NCBI RefSeq assembly: GCF_003367245.1
Contig: NZ_QRGR01000006.1
Coordinates: forward strand, 40,792 to 104,791
Direction: 5' to 3'
Origin: Pontibacter diazotrophicus
Lineage (GTDB): Bacteria > Bacteroidota > Bacteroidia > Cytophagales > Hymenobacteraceae
DNA: 64,000 nt
Position numbers and translations under genes: made by a program. Positions 62,395-64,000 of the stretch are shown here, in pieces (positions within the stretch are counted from its first letter, which is position 1; every line of letters begins with the position of its first letter). The notes below the pieces were generated by a model, which saw only the letters and a program-made list of their open reading frames with translations, was not told the DNA's origin and made no database searches.

Positions 62395-62648
62395 GAGTAG
62401 GAAAATCATCTTTTGTGCAGGAAGCAGTTGCTGCTGCTTTGCCTCTGCTATGTATCAAGAATCGGCTGTTCATTTTCAACTTCTGTTTCTACTTTAGTAG
62501 CCTTTCAGATGCGCCATATCAAAAAATGTATTAGTAGGAATATTTTTTTTGATTAAGTAAGTGAGTAATTACTTTAAATTTATTAACTTAATAAGCTAAA
62601 GTATAAAAGCTTACGTAGGGTACATTGTACCTGTAGAACAAGAAGAAC

Positions 62649-62885
62649 ATGCATACTACAGTATTCAGATTCGAAGAGGGGAGTCCCTACATCAACAGCA
62701 AACGCCCCATTGGCTTAGAAATTCACAACCGGTTACTGTGGCGGGCTATGTGCCTTGCGAAGACAGGCAAACATATATTTAAGCAGGGGCTAGTTATTTA
62801 TACTCCGATTCCAGCTTATCTCAGTGGCCCCACTACACTAGAGGTATACTGGGATTTTAAAAGCCCGGAAGAGTATAACAGTTAA
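62649..62885 (+). CDS. Small protein of unknown function (78 aa)
   Basis: 78 aa with an ATG at 62649 and no signal peptide. The composition is ordinary (RPIGLEIHNRLLWRAMCLAKTGKHIFKQGLVIYT; TTLEVYWDFKSPEEYNS). The family is not recognised. The frame is supported by codon use that resembles its neighbours, but it could be spurious. Confidence 0.4.
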   Translation: MHTTVFRFEEGSPYINSKRPIGLEIHNRLLWRAMCLAKTGKHIFKQGLVIYTPIPAYLSGPTTLEVYWDFKSPEEYNS

Positions 62886-63139
62886 GTTAAATAAGATGAA
62901 CTGAATAAATTAGAAAAAGGGGCTCGGTTCTCATCAGCTTAGCTGTAGTGTGCCATTTCTGAAAGCTTCGGAATGATTTCAAATCTTTCAAGGCAACTGC
63001 CACTACTGCGCCTGGACCAAGCATTTTATGTGAGACAATCTTTTCATTCACTATTGTACTAAACCTAAGGCGCTTCACTCCTGTTACTTATAAAGAAGCA
63101 CATTCAATAGCAAAAACTGAGGGAAAAAAGAGGAGATAT

Positions 63140-63532
63140 ATGAGGTTTTTACCGACGCGTTTTCATGGAATGTTGGATTATATAGTAGGACCTATGCTAG
63201 TAGCATCTCCATGGCTGGTAGGTTTCAAAGAAGTAGAAGTTGCCAACTGGACTGTGGTGCTTGCAGGTGTTTTGGTATTCATGCAAACTGCTTTTACAGA
63301 TATAGAGGTTGGTATTGTTAAAAAGACATCTATGAGCACACATCTTATGTTTGACGTCTTCTTGGGTATCATACTGGCCGTCTCACCTTGGATTTTCGGC
63401 TTCGCTCAGCTAATATACGTGCCGCATCTTATCTTCGGTTTATACCTCATACTAGCAGCGTTTATAACACATCGTGTTCCTGCTGCCTCTTATCAAACAT
63501 CAGAATCAGAGATTGAAAGGTGGGAAAACTAA
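63140..63532 (+). CDS. SPW-repeat membrane protein
   Basis: 130 aa with four hydrophobic helices and two copies of the SPW repeat: VASPWLVGFKE in the first half and AVSPWIFGFAQ in the second. The N-terminus FHGMLDYIVGPML is typical of the family, which is found widely in Bacteroidota and other bacteria. The function is unknown. It is followed by a terminator shared with the rRNA operon. Confidence 0.85.
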   Translation: MRFLPTRFHGMLDYIVGPMLVASPWLVGFKEVEVANWTVVLAGVLVFMQTAFTDIEVGIVKKTSMSTHLMFDVFLGIILAVSPWIFGFAQLIYVPHLIFGLYLILAAFITHRVPAASYQTSESEIERWEN

Positions 63533-63571
63533 TTTGTTTTAATAGGGTAGGAGACATGCCTTAAATCAAGA

Positions 63572-63601
63572 ACGCCCCCTGCCGTTTCGGACAGGGGGCG
63601 T
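63572..63601. terminator. Terminator between the SPW gene and the 5S rRNA gene
   Basis: A GC-rich 10-bp stem (63572-63581 with 63592-63601), extended outward by imperfect AAGA/TCTT pairing. It could end both the plus-strand SPW transcript and the minus-strand rRNA operon. Confidence 0.65.
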
Positions 63602-63608
63602 CTTGTTG

Positions 63609-63721
63609 TGGTGTTGGCGGCCACCTACTCTCCCGGGTGTGACCCCAGTACCATCGGCGCGTCCGGGCTTAACTTCTCTGTTCGGGATGGGAAGAGGTGC
63701 TCACCGGAGCCATAGCCACCA
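63609..63721 (-). rRNA. rrf: 5S ribosomal RNA
   Basis: Read on the minus strand this has the conserved 5S sequence CCCATCCCGAACAGAGAAGT and CGATGGTACTGGGGTCACAC, with ends that pair. The ends are approximate within a few bases. Confidence 0.9.
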
Positions 63722-63834
63722 TTATCGTCACACGGTTTCTATGCGTGCATAATGATTTGTTAGTTATTTGACTAGTGGGAAAGAGGGAGAGTAGAAAGCA
63801 GCGGGCCGCGTTACGGCTTTGTGTTTCCACGTTT

Positions 63835-64000
63835 GAGAACACGCTCGGGCAATTAGTACCGCTCGGCTGTGCCATTTCTGGCTTTACACCTGCGGCCTAT
63901 CGACGTGGTAGTCTCCCACGGCCCTTAAGGGAGATCTCATCTTGGGGCGGGTTTCGCGCTTAGATGCTTTCAGCGCTTATCCCGTCCGAGCGTAGCTACC
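63835..64000 (-). rRNA. rrl: 23S ribosomal RNA, 3' end (partial)
   Basis: The minus strand reads the conserved 3' end of 23S rRNA: GGGATAAGCGCTGAAAGCAT, ATAGGCCGCAGGTGTAA and GGTACTAATTGCCCGAGCG. It continues beyond the window. The mature 3' end is estimated at about 63835-63845. No tRNA lies in the 23S-5S spacer. Confidence 0.9.

Noticed and set aside
62887..63078. 63-codon minus-strand frame between two small genes
   Set aside because: No family similarity, no terminator or promoter, and the region is short intergenic DNA.
63669..63963. Open frames across the rRNA region
   Set aside because: These lie within or between 5S and 23S rRNA sequence and are not protein genes.
1..64000. CRISPR array, tRNA, phage or transposase gene
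   Set aside because: Searched for by eye on both strands; no regularly spaced repeats, tRNA-like folds or integrase/transposase motifs were found in the coding frames.

Overview
The window looks like chromosomal DNA of an aerobic Bacteroidota bacterium, most likely Hymenobacteraceae and Pontibacter-like. The evidence is a secreted protein with a type IX secretion (T9SS) sorting domain, promoters of the Bacteroidota type (TTTG, 19-20 nt, TAnnTTTG), almost no Shine-Dalgarno sequences, many lipoproteins with a signal-peptidase II box, and families typical of this group (DUF4168, NIPSNAP, META, SPW, UPF0187/bestrophin). The genus is an inference. I see no phage, transposase, CRISPR array or tRNA. 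The right end runs into an rRNA operon on the minus strand (5S complete, 3' end of 23S).

Layout. 0-6.5 kb: an exported thermonuclease lipoprotein and a second lipoprotein with a related Cys/His tail, then sbcC and sbcD with a 29-bp perfect inverted repeat between them. 6.7-10.6 kb: rhodanese lipoprotein, ArsR-type regulator, catalase, Omp85-like barrel. 11-15.5 kb: two exported amidohydrolases holding three domains, only one with an intact metal site. 16.2-19.2 kb: a second catalase divergent from a low-complexity Tyr/Asp/Asn/Arg/Gly protein. 19.3-25 kb: META lipoprotein, HTH protein, two small unknowns, bestrophin channel, ACT protein, Bcr/CflA exporter. 25.3-28.2 kb: gluconate kinase plus gluconate permease. 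28.4-31.8 kb: alpha/beta hydrolase and the T9SS-exported protein, followed by about 1 kb of AT-rich noncoding DNA. 32.8-35 kb: gluconate 2-dehydrogenase subunit 3 and a GMC oxidoreductase. 35.8-38.9 kb: FAD/NAD(P) protein coupled to an AEC transporter, DUF3820, ElaA-like GNAT. 39-46 kb: NIPSNAP protein, TIM-barrel isomerase, TolB-like propeller protein, aldo/keto reductase, GH13 alpha-glucosidase. 46.4-49.1 kb: a sulfatase broken by a 40-bp tandem duplication and its formylglycine-generating enzyme. 49.5-59.5 kb: PQQ-type sugar dehydrogenase, YihY membrane protein, DUF4168 protein, MFS transporter, small exported protein, GAF protein, SpoIIAA-like protein, M3 peptidase. 59.8-61 kb: an overlapping DUF3037 / HipA-like kinase pair. 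61.6-63.5 kb: exported methyltransferase, a small unknown and an SPW membrane protein.

Themes. Sugar-acid and sugar oxidation recurs (gluconate kinase/permease, GMC dehydrogenase, PQQ propeller, GH13), as does oxidative or envelope stress (two catalases, ArsR/rhodanese, META, NIPSNAP). The best leads are the sulfatase duplication beside an intact FGE, the DUF3037/HipA-like kinase pair, the nested inverted repeats at 42.7-43.0 kb, the palindrome between sbcD and sbcC, the composition break inside the T9SS protein, and the exported SAM methyltransferase. No clearly new multi-gene defence system is visible.
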